Below, one piece after another: positions 1 through 12,400 of a stretch of 64,000 bases of DNA (position 1 is the first letter of the stretch; the number at the start of each line of letters is the position of its first letter). The position numbers were made by a program, and so were the translations under genes. The DNA lies in NCBI GenBank assembly GCA_023052935.1, contig CM041293.1, forward strand, positions 175,203,600-175,267,599. The letters are read 5' to 3'. The DNA is from Piezodorus guildinii (Eukaryota; Arthropoda; Insecta; Hemiptera; Pentatomidae). The notes below the pieces were generated by a model, which was not told the DNA's origin, made no database searches, and saw only the letters and a list, made by a program, of their open reading frames with translations.

Positions 1-103
1 CCTTACAGTATCGGGAAGAATATCTGGAGAAAGTGTTATAAAACTATCAACGCTTTAATCTGAAGAAGTTAAATTATGATAGGTTGATGAAAACTGTACA
101 AAC

Positions 104-456
104 CTGTTGGTTATTTCCGAGACAGATAGATTCCCGTGATCAGCGTACTTGTTGGCCAGGATGGGAGCGTAGCTGACGACCGGGAAGTGTATCCTCGGGT
201 ATGGAACCAGGTTGGTCTGGAAGTCGGTGAAGTCTGCGTTGAGGGAGCCCATGAAGCGGAGGCTGGCGGTCATCGAGGAGACTGCCTGAGCCAGGAGTCG
301 ATTGAGGCTCGAGTAGGTCGGGCTGTCGATGTCCAAGTGGGCGTGGCAAATGTTATACATCGCCTCGTTGTCTGCCAGCAGCACGCAGTCTGTCAGCTGA
401 AGGGTCATGTGTGTCGAGAGCACTGCGTTGTACGGCTCCACCACTGCTGTCGCCAT
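104..456 (-). CDS. Alpha-tubulin exon 4 (about residues 181-298)
   Basis: Acceptor CCCTCACCAG precedes ATGGCGACAGC, and the exon ends AACAG followed by donor GTTTGT. The 353 bases enter in phase 0 and leave in phase 2. The encoded segment covers the end of the GTPase domain and the start of the intermediate domain: [26 protein letters not shown] (the Tyr and Asn that contact the guanine base are kept), [10 protein letters not shown] and [14 protein letters not shown]. In NADFTDF the conserved Asp251 is kept, but the position of catalytic Glu254 is Asp (codon GAC). The translated frame runs past the donor, so residues after ITN in a naive translation are intronic. The donor is weaker than the others. 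Confidence 0.9.
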
Positions 457-3400
457 CTGGTGAGGGAATGGCCAGTATCAAAAGTTCGCAAATGTAAAAT
501 AAACTAGTTAAAGATACTGTGTACAAAACAAGATGCGTTGAAACATCAGGTGGTACGTAATAAGGCATTGAACCAGAACCCACCTTGTGCAAATTACAGA
601 TATTCAACACTCCTACTCGATCAGGAGGAGCTTCATAGCCATTAAGAATGAAAAGAAAACGTTTAAGACTTCCTAATTCCTAGGCGGGCTTCAGAGGTGT
701 GTTTAACCGTGGAAGCCGTTAGAGTAGATTAAAGGAAAACTTCTCTAAGTCTTACAATTTTATGGCTGAAACAGGACAGAAAGATCCACGAAACCTTAGA
801 TTTTGATTAGAATTCAATCTTCTTATTGCTTTCGAATACGCATCCTCTTCGGTGAACCTCGATTTAATGCAAAAGCCTTTAACGGTCAATCGTGCACTTC
901 ATTTTCTAGAGTATTTTTCTAGGTTTATGAAAACTTCTTAATGAATCTGACATTGTCCGGATTATCGAACTTAAAAGACTTGTCTAGCTACTATTATTAT
1001 CATTATATATGCATGTATAATGTATTGAAGGCCTGTAAGCGAAGAACCAATTGTAGGGTACTGGAATTTAATTCAATTGCAGGGGCAAACGAGATCTCCT
1101 GTATGCAGATGACGTGATCCTTATTGCCAACAACCAAGAAAGGCTTCAGAAGCTGTCCATGAATGGTCGGAAGAGCTCCAGAGGAAGAAGATGGGAATAA
1201 AACTTACAGAAAGTAATGTGATTCTATTCGACCGAGATATGGAAAACCGAAAGGCAGCAAAATAATAAATTCTTTTTTTATTCTGGGACAAGTCCCTTTT
1301 GAATAATTTGACGAAACATACAAAAAGAGCTTTTGTGTCTTTGAGTAAAAAAATAAAACAAACAAAAAGTTAGTGAAATAATAAAAAAAAAAGTGAACAA
1401 TAGTGATAAATTAAAAGGTGGCTTCGAATAATTAATAATTCTAATAATTAATAACAAAACTAGACAAAAGATCAAACAGAAAAATATGTGCATATATACA
1501 ATGTTTTAATTAATAGTCCTTTACTGTATTAATGGAAAATTATTGAAACAATAAAGTTAAATATGCAAGTTCACCACAATGTAAGATATTATATTTAAAT
1601 AATCGTTTCTATATGTTTTTGTTTATCTAATTTAAATTCAATTAGCAAATCTATTTAGGGTTCTCTGAAAATTGAATAGAGAGGAAGTGATCGAATAGAC
1701 GTGATTTGAAGGTCTGAAGAGTATCAGAATGGCGAATATATGAAGGAATGGAATACAGATCTGAAGGCCGCGAACGAGTGTTGCGGGAATGAATGGTGGA
1801 TTGAATGAAAACATGTATGAGATGTACGATGGGCGGCAGGATTGGAGAGCTTGGAACAGGAAGGTTGCCAGGAAGTATTTACAACGGTTGGAAGGGTAAA
1901 GCCACTTCAACTCTTCGTAGAATCTGAACATAAGTGTTCTTGGAGATCACAAAGATGATTCTTACAAGAAAAAAAAGAGGGAAGACGACCTATAATGACA
2001 GGTCCAGGATGTTCTATTGTGACCACTTGGAGGGAATCGGGCAAATATATGATAAAGGAGGCTAGTGGGAAAGATGGGCCTCCTCCACGCTGATGGTAAG
2101 GAAGCGGCAAAAGAGTTGAATAAAGGTTGTAATTTAGCGAGATGGAACTAGTGGAAAATATAGACGGACATTGGAGAGTTTGTTGCTTGAAGTTTGGACG
2201 AAAAATGCAGCAACAATTGTGTGTAACAGAAACTGAGGAGAAGTTCTGTGTACTTAAGTACTGTGTTTATAAGAGTGTAATACATTCTTTCTTTCTATTA
2301 GTGCCTTCCCTTGGCTATTCTACAACTTACCGTAGGCGAAGGAAATATTGCGATCTCAATCTTGCTCTTCTTTCCGTAATCGTGCTCGAGGCTCTCCACT
2401 ATGAGAGCGTTGAACCCGGAACCCGAACCTCCTCCGAAGGAATGGAAGAGGAAGAACCCTTGGAGTTTATCGCAAGCTTCCGCCTGCCTCCTCAGAGCGT
2501 CCATCAGCTTTGGGACCATCTTGCGGCCGGTGGTGTAGTATCCTCTAGCGAAGTTGTTGGCCGCGTCTTCGGTCCCGGCCAGGAGCATGTTCGGCATGTA
2601 CAGCTGTTTGTGTTTACCGGTCCGGACCACGTCTGAAACGGAACAACCGTGAAGGATACTCCTGATTTTGCAGAAACTGGTTAAATCAGTTCATATTATT
2701 ATATTCTGTTATTATTATATATTATTACTAGCTGACCAAGCAAACGTTGTTTTGCAAATGAATTATTTCTAGGAAAAAAAAAAAAAACTTATTGTAAGTG
2801 TGTAAGGATGTGGTATATGAGTGAAAGAGGCATAAACAATTTTGTTTATGCGACGTTTCGAGAATTTATTTATTATACAATAATTAATATATGATGTTAT
2901 TGTTAGAGATATAGAAAATAATACATTGAACAATGAATACTCATACAGTAGGTAAATAGATATTTCTATTAGAATTTACATTAAAGATACGTGTATTATT
3001 AGAAATTTACTTACAATTTTATACAAAATAGTGTTTTAAATAGACATGTGTGTAAACCACAAACTTTGAAAGAACACTGAAAAAAAGATACAAAGTTCTT
3101 TCAGTATAACCCTGAACTTAAATAGTAATCCTATAAAGTTCCACCCGACTGTTAGAAATCTAGGAGTTTCGGGTCCATGAAGGCTATACGGGGGTTCTCT
3201 CGGGCCAGGGGGTGAGGGCGGGAGATATATGCCGAGATAAAATCCCCTAGCACGAGAGTCGAACTCTGGGAAATCTGGGAGTAACCTTCGACTCTCTTTC
3301 AACCTTTAAATCCCGCATATTTAATCATTTAATGAATACCCAGGCTCAATAGAATTGTAAATAATTTATTATTATTATTTATTTTTTGTCGTTGTTTTTT

Positions 3401-6400
3401 TTTTATTCTTATTTGAATATGTCTACTTTTATAAAAGTAATTATTAACTTGTTAACATATATTTAATTTACTCTAAGACTGCAAAGCACATTTTGTAAAT
3501 TCTGTATTTTTTATTCCAAAGGGGCACGTCCCAGGATAATAAAGAATTTATTTATTATTATTATTATTTATAACCGGTATAACCAAGCATTTTTAGTGCC
3601 TCCAAATATGTGCCATCTTTCGGGTTCAAACCCGATACCTTGGACTTAGAAGTTGTTATGCTAGCCACTAAGCTTAAGATAACTCTCTCAACGACTTCTT
3701 GAACCCTTCCAAGGGGGTTTTGACTATAATTTTACTTCCCGTTGTTATTTATCATCTTTTCTCTCTTGTGGAATCGCTTATTATCACTTGGATGGTTTCC
3801 TGATACTGCTAGGCAACAGATTGCCTGTCACCTGCTGTTGAATTATGAGGCACCTGTTGTGATCGCGTGCTAAGTGATCCGTCCATCCCTGAATGTCGAT
3901 AGGATCATGGCCAACAATTGATATCCGAATTCAGGGGTCTCCAAACTTTTCGACCTAGGCACCGCGTTGACGTCACGAATAAAGAACGATACATTGGTTT
4001 TAAGAACATCGACGATAATTATTAAGTGGGTTGATCTTCCTTATTTATTTTTTTTTCTCTGACGCGACAGGCCGTGTAGGCTCTTGGCCGCGTGGTATAG
4101 ACTCCTGGGCGAATATACTCACGTTTCTCGATGAAATGTTTCAGGGTAGGGTCATCACTCCTTACGCCTATTTTTGCGAGTTGCCACCAGTAGGCTGACG
4201 AGTCTCACTACCCGGGGGAGAGGCTGTGAGTAAGTCCCCATTTAATTATATTCTTATAAAAGTCCCCGACTCGAACTCACAACTCTGGCGTGGGAGACTA
4301 GCGCGCTAGCCACTCAGCCACCGGCTCCCCTGATCTTCATTATAAGTTTATAAAATTTTGCCCCGGTCGACGCAACTTTCACTTATCTCGTTTCTTCAAA
4401 TAATGTTTTTGATAAACTAAAATTGAAATATGATTTACAACATCATTTCGGTGGAAACATTTTTATTTTAGGCAATATAAATTATTATCTGGCATCACCT
4501 TCTACGACATTGATTGTAAGATAACATTATTTTCTAAAATCTTTAGCTTTTCAACGGCATCTTCTTCTTCTTCCAGTGGCGCGACAGGCCGTGTAGACCC
4601 TGGGCCTCGTGGTGTAATCTCCTGGGAGATTACACTCACGTTTCGTGATGCATTTTGTAGTGTAGGGTCATCACTCCCCACGCCTAATTTTGTGAGTGGC
4701 CACCATTTGCCCGACGGGTCTCACATACCCGGGGAAGAGGCTGTGAGTGAATCCCCATTTATTTACATCATTATAAAAGTCCCACCAGGACTGGGATTTG
4801 AACTCACAACCTTTAGCATGAGAGACTAGCGTGCTAGCCACTCAGTCACGGCTCCCCTTCATCAACCCCTATTTTCTAATAATCATTTTAGTATCATAAT
4901 CATTCAACGGCATCTATATTATTATTATTTATGTAAAAGTAAAATTAACTTTTACAATTTTGTTTGTACGATAATATTTTTTCTAAAATCTTTAGCTTTC
5001 TTTGTTTTTAAGTTAAAAAAACTACAACAAAAACTATCACTTAACATTTTAATAATGACTCTAGTTACCCCGGAGAGAACTATATTACGAGAAAGAAGCC
5101 CTTACCAGTAGACCATTAAGAATCCTCTGGTGGAGTCCAATTAATTTTATCTCTGATTCCCGACCCGTGACTTTAATGATGCAACGGACTTAAAACCTCG
5201 GGCTTATAGCGGCGTTGAAAATCGTTCCTAAAGGCTTATTAACTTCCAAGCATCGTTATTCCGCATTTTATGAAACCTGCTTTTAACCTCCAGTGAATTG
5301 TTATATTAGAAAGATTTTTTTTATTTTTAATTAAAATATATTTACTACTGTATAATGAAATACATCTAGTAAATGTGATACAATATTGAACTGTAATGAT
5401 TATAACGTGTAGGGATACTACCCATTGGCAGCTCTTGTTAAGAGTATGCTAAACTAGAAGGCCGCAGGGCCATCTTTTTTTTCAGACACCTCGGAGGATT
5501 GTTATGAATTGTCGAGGAAGGATTGAAACTAGTGAGGATCTGGTTCGGGTCAAGTCAGCGATATGAGGAAAATTAAGGTCTTTATGGATGAGTTTATTCG
5601 TGAAAAAATAAGGGGTATTATTAAAGGATACTGTAGGGAAGGATGAAATAAATTAACGACGAATTTTTCATTGTTATTTTATGAAGTTTCATCATTGCGC
5701 ATTATTATTGACTATAAATATGAATAATATAAATAAAATAAAAAAACCTGTACTACTAAACCCACGAAGGGTCTTGGGCTCATTACATATACTGAATCGT
5801 ACTGTTTTTAGGCCAACGGCGGTGCAATGAGGTGATTAGTAGGGGTGGGCATAATCGAATGACGATTATCGGATCATTCGATTATTTCAATCATTCGAAT
5901 TAATCGATTATCGGATTAATCGGTTCGGATTGATCATTCGAACTGAACTGCTTAACGATAATGGAGGGATTATAAGGAGTTCGGAGAACTTTTTTTTTTT
6001 TTTTTTTTTCTCATCACATAAATTATATGCATATAGGCTCAGTCACCTCAGCCATTATAGAGACGGGAATTGTGGCATATCGTCTCTCAGAATACATAAT
6101 AATCATTCGATCACTCGATTATTTAAATCATCTAAGTCAAATCATCCGATTATGACGATCATTCGATTATGCCCGCACCATTGATTAGGCCTTGATCACG
6201 CGTAGCCGCCAGGTTTTTTCCCCAAATTTTTTGTACCCACTTTATGTGGGCTGGGTCTGCCCCAGGAGGATCTCCATACCCTAGAGTCGCCTCCTCCCCC
6301 CCCCCGATTGAATTAACAAACAAAATATATTCTGCCGCAGCCGGGATACGAACCCAGGACCCGGAGAACAGTAGAATGGTGCTCTATCCACAAGACCACG

Positions 6401-9400
6401 CCGATCCCAAATAAAATAATAAACAGTATAAATATAAATACTAGAAATATGATTCTCATGTGACACGCATGAGCTCACAGAGACGGACCAACAAGATCAT
6501 CCCTACTATCTTGACAAGTAAACCAAGGGACGAACCTGGTTCATCGAAGTTGAAAAAGGTCTTCAAGAAACATTAATCACACTCGAAGAAATCTAGTAAC
6601 GAGCTCCTTTTCAGAAATAACTTCGACGGTACGAGTGCTTTCAAGGAAGGCCAAAGCAGAAAACGGGCAAGAATAGACTGATGGAAGAAAGGAGGCCAAA
6701 GAATAAGAATGCCTGAGTACTGGGGAAGGATTAAAGCTGGAGGATGCAAGTGGTCGAAAACCTGGTCACAGCGGCAGAACAAAATAGAAAAAAAAAAGAC
6801 TTATATAATATTAATGCATGGGCTAAATCTAATGATTTAAGATCATACCATCCAAGCACATTGCGAATTCTCTTCCGTATTATACCTTAATTTACCAGAA
6901 TAGACACCACTGCTGCTACTGCATCTTGTTGGTTTTATTATTATAAAATTATTTTTATATATTTGTCTACTTTTTACTTTCACTTACCTATAAAAGTAAA
7001 TAAATAAACTTTATTCACATATTTACATACTGACAAAATGTTAACAATGATTTTGGATGAGTCATCCTTACAATCAGAAAAATATTTTTTTTTTTTTATA
7101 ATTATAGTACGTTAGCCTAAATGACAAACATATGGGAAATAAAATTGAGGTTATATTGCGATTGTAGGAAAAATTATACAAAAAATCTGATGCGGGCAAC
7201 ACACGACTTTCACTTACCTCCGTTTTTAGAATCAATTAAAGAATTTTCAAATTCAGTTGAGATGAAAATGAGTGAAACCATAAAGAATTAATTAAATGGA
7301 ATGTAATTAAAACATATGTTTTATTAAAATCATTAAATTATTATATAAAATAATCATTAGTTTTCGGCTTTCATCACTCCTACTAACTTAAAACTTGTGT
7401 ATGAGATAATATTTTTTCTAAAATCTCAAGCTTTCCAACGGTATATCATACATGTATATTACTGTTCTTATGTTCAAAATAAAAAAATTGCATAAAAATA
7501 TATTTTTTTCAGTTTTCTCCTTTAGTTGGGTATCGAATTCATTCAATTTATATATTTACCTGTTTTTCATCAGTGGTAACAAAATAATATAGTTTATTTT
7601 TATTAGAATCAATAATTAAAGGTACTTTAGAGAAAGAAAATTAAAATATCGGCATTTAAGCCCTGCCAGACCATTTTAATCCAAATGACACCTAAATGAT
7701 ATTAAAGCCATTAAATTTTACATCGATATAGCGAGTTTAATAAAATCGTCGGAACGTTTTCAAGAAAATCGAAAAAAGGTGCAAAATGCATGTATAAAGT
7801 GGCTCTTCTGGTTAGCCGATTTTGATGAAAAAGGTTTTGTAACGTCTCGGGCGTATATTTGTCTTAAATATGAAATTTCAGTTTCATAGGACTTCCCGTT
7901 TCAGCCCGGGAGTTACCACACACCACACACCAGACCTTTTTGCGGACTTGGTTATTTGGACTCAGGGACCCTAAAATGTGATTTCGGTTGAAAAATTATA
8001 TTTTCGATTTCCAGTTTTCAAACGAAAATGCACGATTTCCTGTTTTCAACTGAAATACACGTTTTAGGGTCCCCTGAGTCTAAATGACCAAGTCCCGCAA
8101 AAAGGTCTGTGTGTGGTAAGTTCAGCGCGAAAACTAAAATTCCAATAAAACTGAAATTTTATATTTAAGACAACTATACGCTCGAGATGTGACAGCAACT
8201 TTTTCACCAAAATCAGCTATCCAAAAGAGCAACTGTATACCATACATTTTGCGCCTATTAACGATTTTTTCAAAAACGGCTTAACGATTTTGATTAAACA
8301 CGTTATATGGATTGTGAAATTGGGCGGCTTTAATAGCATGTAGGTTTCATTCTGATTGAATAGCTCTGCAGGGCTTAAATGCCGATATTTTAAATTTTCT
8401 CTCTCTAAAATACCTTTAATTTTGCAGATTTAAAACTTTGTCTTATTAGAATTGTAAATATCGGACAAATATGAAGTGGAGCGAATTTGATATACAACTA
8501 AAGGAGAAAAGTGCAAACATATTTTTTTAATGCAATTTTTGTGTTTTGAATTAAGAATACTAATATAATGTATAATATACCGTTGGATATCTAAAGATTT
8601 TTTAAAAAAGTATCTAATCCACGATATTTTAAGGTTAATAGAGAGTGATGAAAAGCCGATAAACCTAACTGATTGTTGTAGATAAAAATATATGATTATT
8701 AATAATCTATATTAATATTAATGTTGACAGGACTTTAAAGCGATATTTTATTTCTTTCTTAAGTACTTTATGTAGTCGATTCTATAAATATTATTAGTTT
8801 TTACCATGATGAAAACAGGTAATAAAAATTGAATGAATTCGATACCAACTTTAAGAGAAATGAAAAAATATTTTTTAAGCATTTTTTTTATTTGAACATA
8901 AGAACATAATATAACATATTAAATTTACGTTGGAAGCTTAGTATTTAGAAAAATATTATCTCATAACACAAGCTTTTAACAGTTAGTGAGAGTGAAAAAG
9001 CGATAAAACTAAGTGATTATTTATATATAATATATAGATTTTAATAACACATGTTTCTATTGAAATTCAAAATAATTAATTCTTTAAAAATTTATTTGTA
9101 AACTTTAAATGTATTTAAAAATTCTTAAATTGATTCTAACGACAGAGGTAAGTGAAAGTCGTGTGTTGCGCGCAACAGATTTTTAATGTTATATTATTGT
9201 TTTTAGTTTTGGATAGCAACATTCTGAAGATGAAGTAAAACACTTTGAAATAAGTTTTTGAAGAGAATAGTTCTAATTTAAATTTAATAATAAATGTATA
9301 CTCCTCGTTTGTAGTGATTTTAATATAAGTTAAAAAATTGTTTGTTTTATCTCTTTTTTTCCTAAATCAAGCGTCTGTTATCAAATTCGATGTCATCTTT

Positions 9401-12400
9401 AAATGGAGGATTGAATGAGGAACGCACTGCATGAGAACAGAAAGCAGAAACTAGTTACCCCCTCAGTACATGTGGAACCAGGTGCGTTGATAGGTAACAA
9501 TGAAGCCATTCCTTCATTGGCCAAACACCTTGCCTCTACCTGCTTCTAACCATTGTATGTAGTCCCCTCTAAGCCTTTGTCCTCTATATTTTGAGGGGGA
9601 AGAGGCTCAACCATATTTATGAAAAATCTTGGTGCGCACTCTACACTGCTTTCATTTGACCCCTTTGGAAAAACCTGCGTTCTTAAAATCAAATTAAAAA
9701 TTTTTAAATGAATTTAGAGATAAAAATGAGTAAAACAATTAAAGAATTAATTAAATTGAATTTCTACAGAAACATGTGTTTTATTCATAAATCTATTATA
9801 TCCTTACCTGAAATAATTAGTTAGTTTTATCGGCTTTTCATCACGCTTTATTAACTTTTATAAATTTGTTTTTAGTTCATTTTTTTATTAATATTTAGCT
9901 TTCCAACGGTATATTATACATGTATATTACTGTTCAAAAACAAAAAATAGCATTAAAAAAATATTTTTTTCTGTTTTCTCCTTTAGTTGGGTATCGAATT
10001 TATTCAATTTCTATATTTACCTGTTTTTCATCAGCGTTAACAAGATAATCTAGTTATTATTATTGAATCTACAAAATTAAAGGTACTTTAGGGGAAGAAA
10101 ATTTAAAATATCAGCATTAAAGCAATGTCAGACCATTTTAATCCAAATGAAACCTAAATGATATTAAAGCCCATTAAATTTTACATCGATATAGCGAGTT
10201 TAATCAAAATCGTCGGAACCGTTTTCGAGAAAATCGAAAAAAGGTGCAAAATGCATGGTATAAAGTGCCTCTTCTGGTAAGCTCATTTTGATGAAAAAGG
10301 TTTTGTCACGTCTCGGGGCGTATAGTTGTCTTAAATATGAAATTTCAGTTTCATAGGACTTACCGTTTCCGCCCGGGAGTTACCACACACACACACACAC
10401 ACATACCTTTTTTTGCGGGACTTGGTTATTTGGACTCAGGGGACCCTAAAACGTGTATTTCCGTTGAAAACTGGAATTCGAAAATTTTCACGATCGCAAT
10501 ACTTCCCCTTACTATATATAGTAAGTGAAAGTAAAAATGAGTGAAACAATTAAATAATTAATTTAATTTAATTTCTATGGAACAGCTGTTATTACTAGAC
10601 ACGCAGACATCACTCAGGCTTCAATGACTCTCCAACATTACTTACTGCAGCTACTGGACTATTTTAAACAATGGAAGATAAAACTGAACAATGAAAAATC
10701 TCAACACATTACCTTCACTCTCAGACACGGTACCTGTCCTCCAGTTTACATGAATAATGAACCTATTCCGCAGACTAACACAGCTAATTACTTAGGACTC
10801 ACCTTTGACAGAAGAACGACCTGGGACCCACACGTAAAACAGATACGTTTATGCCTAACCAGGAGATTGAAACTGTTGTACTCCATTCTTCACAAACGAT
10901 CCACACTGAAAATTAGACAACGACTAAATACATATACCTACCTTTTAAAACCATTATGGACATATGCATCTCAAATTTTCGGAACCGCTAAAAAGACTCA
11001 AATTAAAAAAAATCAGACTTTTCAATCGAAAGCGTTGAGACTAATAACATACTTCATTCAAGAGATTTCATGACAAACTTCACGGACATTACAACACACT
11101 CATTCAAAACATGGCGACAACGGACATGCCGGAACTCACCAGAGGAAGGCTGAAAAGGAGCGTGTTAAGGGATCTCCTTGTTTGAAACTTATGATTTTCA
11201 CGTTAGGAGGAGGTGCCGCTGGGTACTGACCTCCCTCATGCCTGACATGCCAGCTCTTACAATATATATATATATACAGCGCATCTTCTTATTGTCGCGG
11301 AAAAGTGACAGGTGTAGATTATAATAAATAAAGATAAAAAAAAAATATAGAAACATGTGTTTTATTAAAAAATGTATTATATCATTATCTTAAACAATCA
11401 GTTAGTTTTATCGGATTTCATCACGCTTTATTAAGTTTTGCAAGCTTGTGTACAAGATATTTTTTTTCTAAAATCTTTAGCTCTCCAACGGAATATTATA
11501 CATGTATATTACTCTTCTTATGTTCAAAAACAAAAAATTGCATTAAAAAATATTTTTCCTCTAGTTGAATATCGGATTCGTTCAACTTACATATATACGT
11601 ATTATTTATCAATAATAACAAGATAATATGGTTATTTTTATAGACTCTAAAAAAAAATAAAGGTACTTTAGAGTAAGAAAATTTAAAATATCGGCATTTA
11701 AGCTCCATCAGACTATCTCGATCAGAATAAAACCTACATTATATTTAAGCCCATTTAATTTTACATCGACTTAGCCAGTTTAATCAAAATCGTTCGTGCC
11801 GTTTTTGAAAAAAACGTAAAAATGTGCAAAATGCATGGTATAAAGTGGCTCTTATGGTAAGCTGGTTTTGATGAAAAAGATTTTGTAACGTCTCGGGCGT
11901 ATAGTTGTTTTAAATATGAAATTTCAGTTTCATAAGACTTTCCGTTTACGCGTGGGAGTTACAACACACCTTTTAGCGGAACTTGGTCATTTGCACTCTG
12001 GGGAACCTAAAACGTGTTTCCGTCGAAAACTGTAATTCGAAAATTACCACGATCGCAATACTTCATATTTAGATATTTTATATGTAGGTAAGTAAGAGTA
12101 ACGATAGGTGTTGGAAAAGGAAAGATCTGAATTTGTATGAGAAAGAAGCATTATGTATATTAAAAGGAATCGGATTTCAGAATGAAGGATCGAAGGTTTG
12201 GATAAGATATGATGGTCGGAATGGCGAGATATTTATTCCAGCTTGTGGACTGACGATTTAAATAGAAGAAGGCTGTGGATATAGCAAGTATCCTGTGGTT
12301 TTACTTAATTTATACATATAATCGAGGAATACAAGCTCATATTTTCTTAAATATTTTTAATTAGGCTAATTGTGTTTCCCTTAATTTCTTACCGCTGTTT

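Larger units (their letters stand above)
457..2330 (-). other. Alpha-tubulin intron 3
   Basis: GTAAGT to CCAG intron of 1,874 bases. It contains a reverse-transcriptase remnant on the opposite strand (1088-1262) and a LINE-E copy (1261-1931). I recognise nothing in 480-1080 or 1932-2330. Confidence 0.85.

Noticed and set aside
136..507. Plus-strand 123-codon open frame
   Set aside because: Shadow of tubulin exon 4.
2142..2636. Plus-strand 164-codon open frame
   Set aside because: It is the complement of tubulin exon 3; no independent coding signal.
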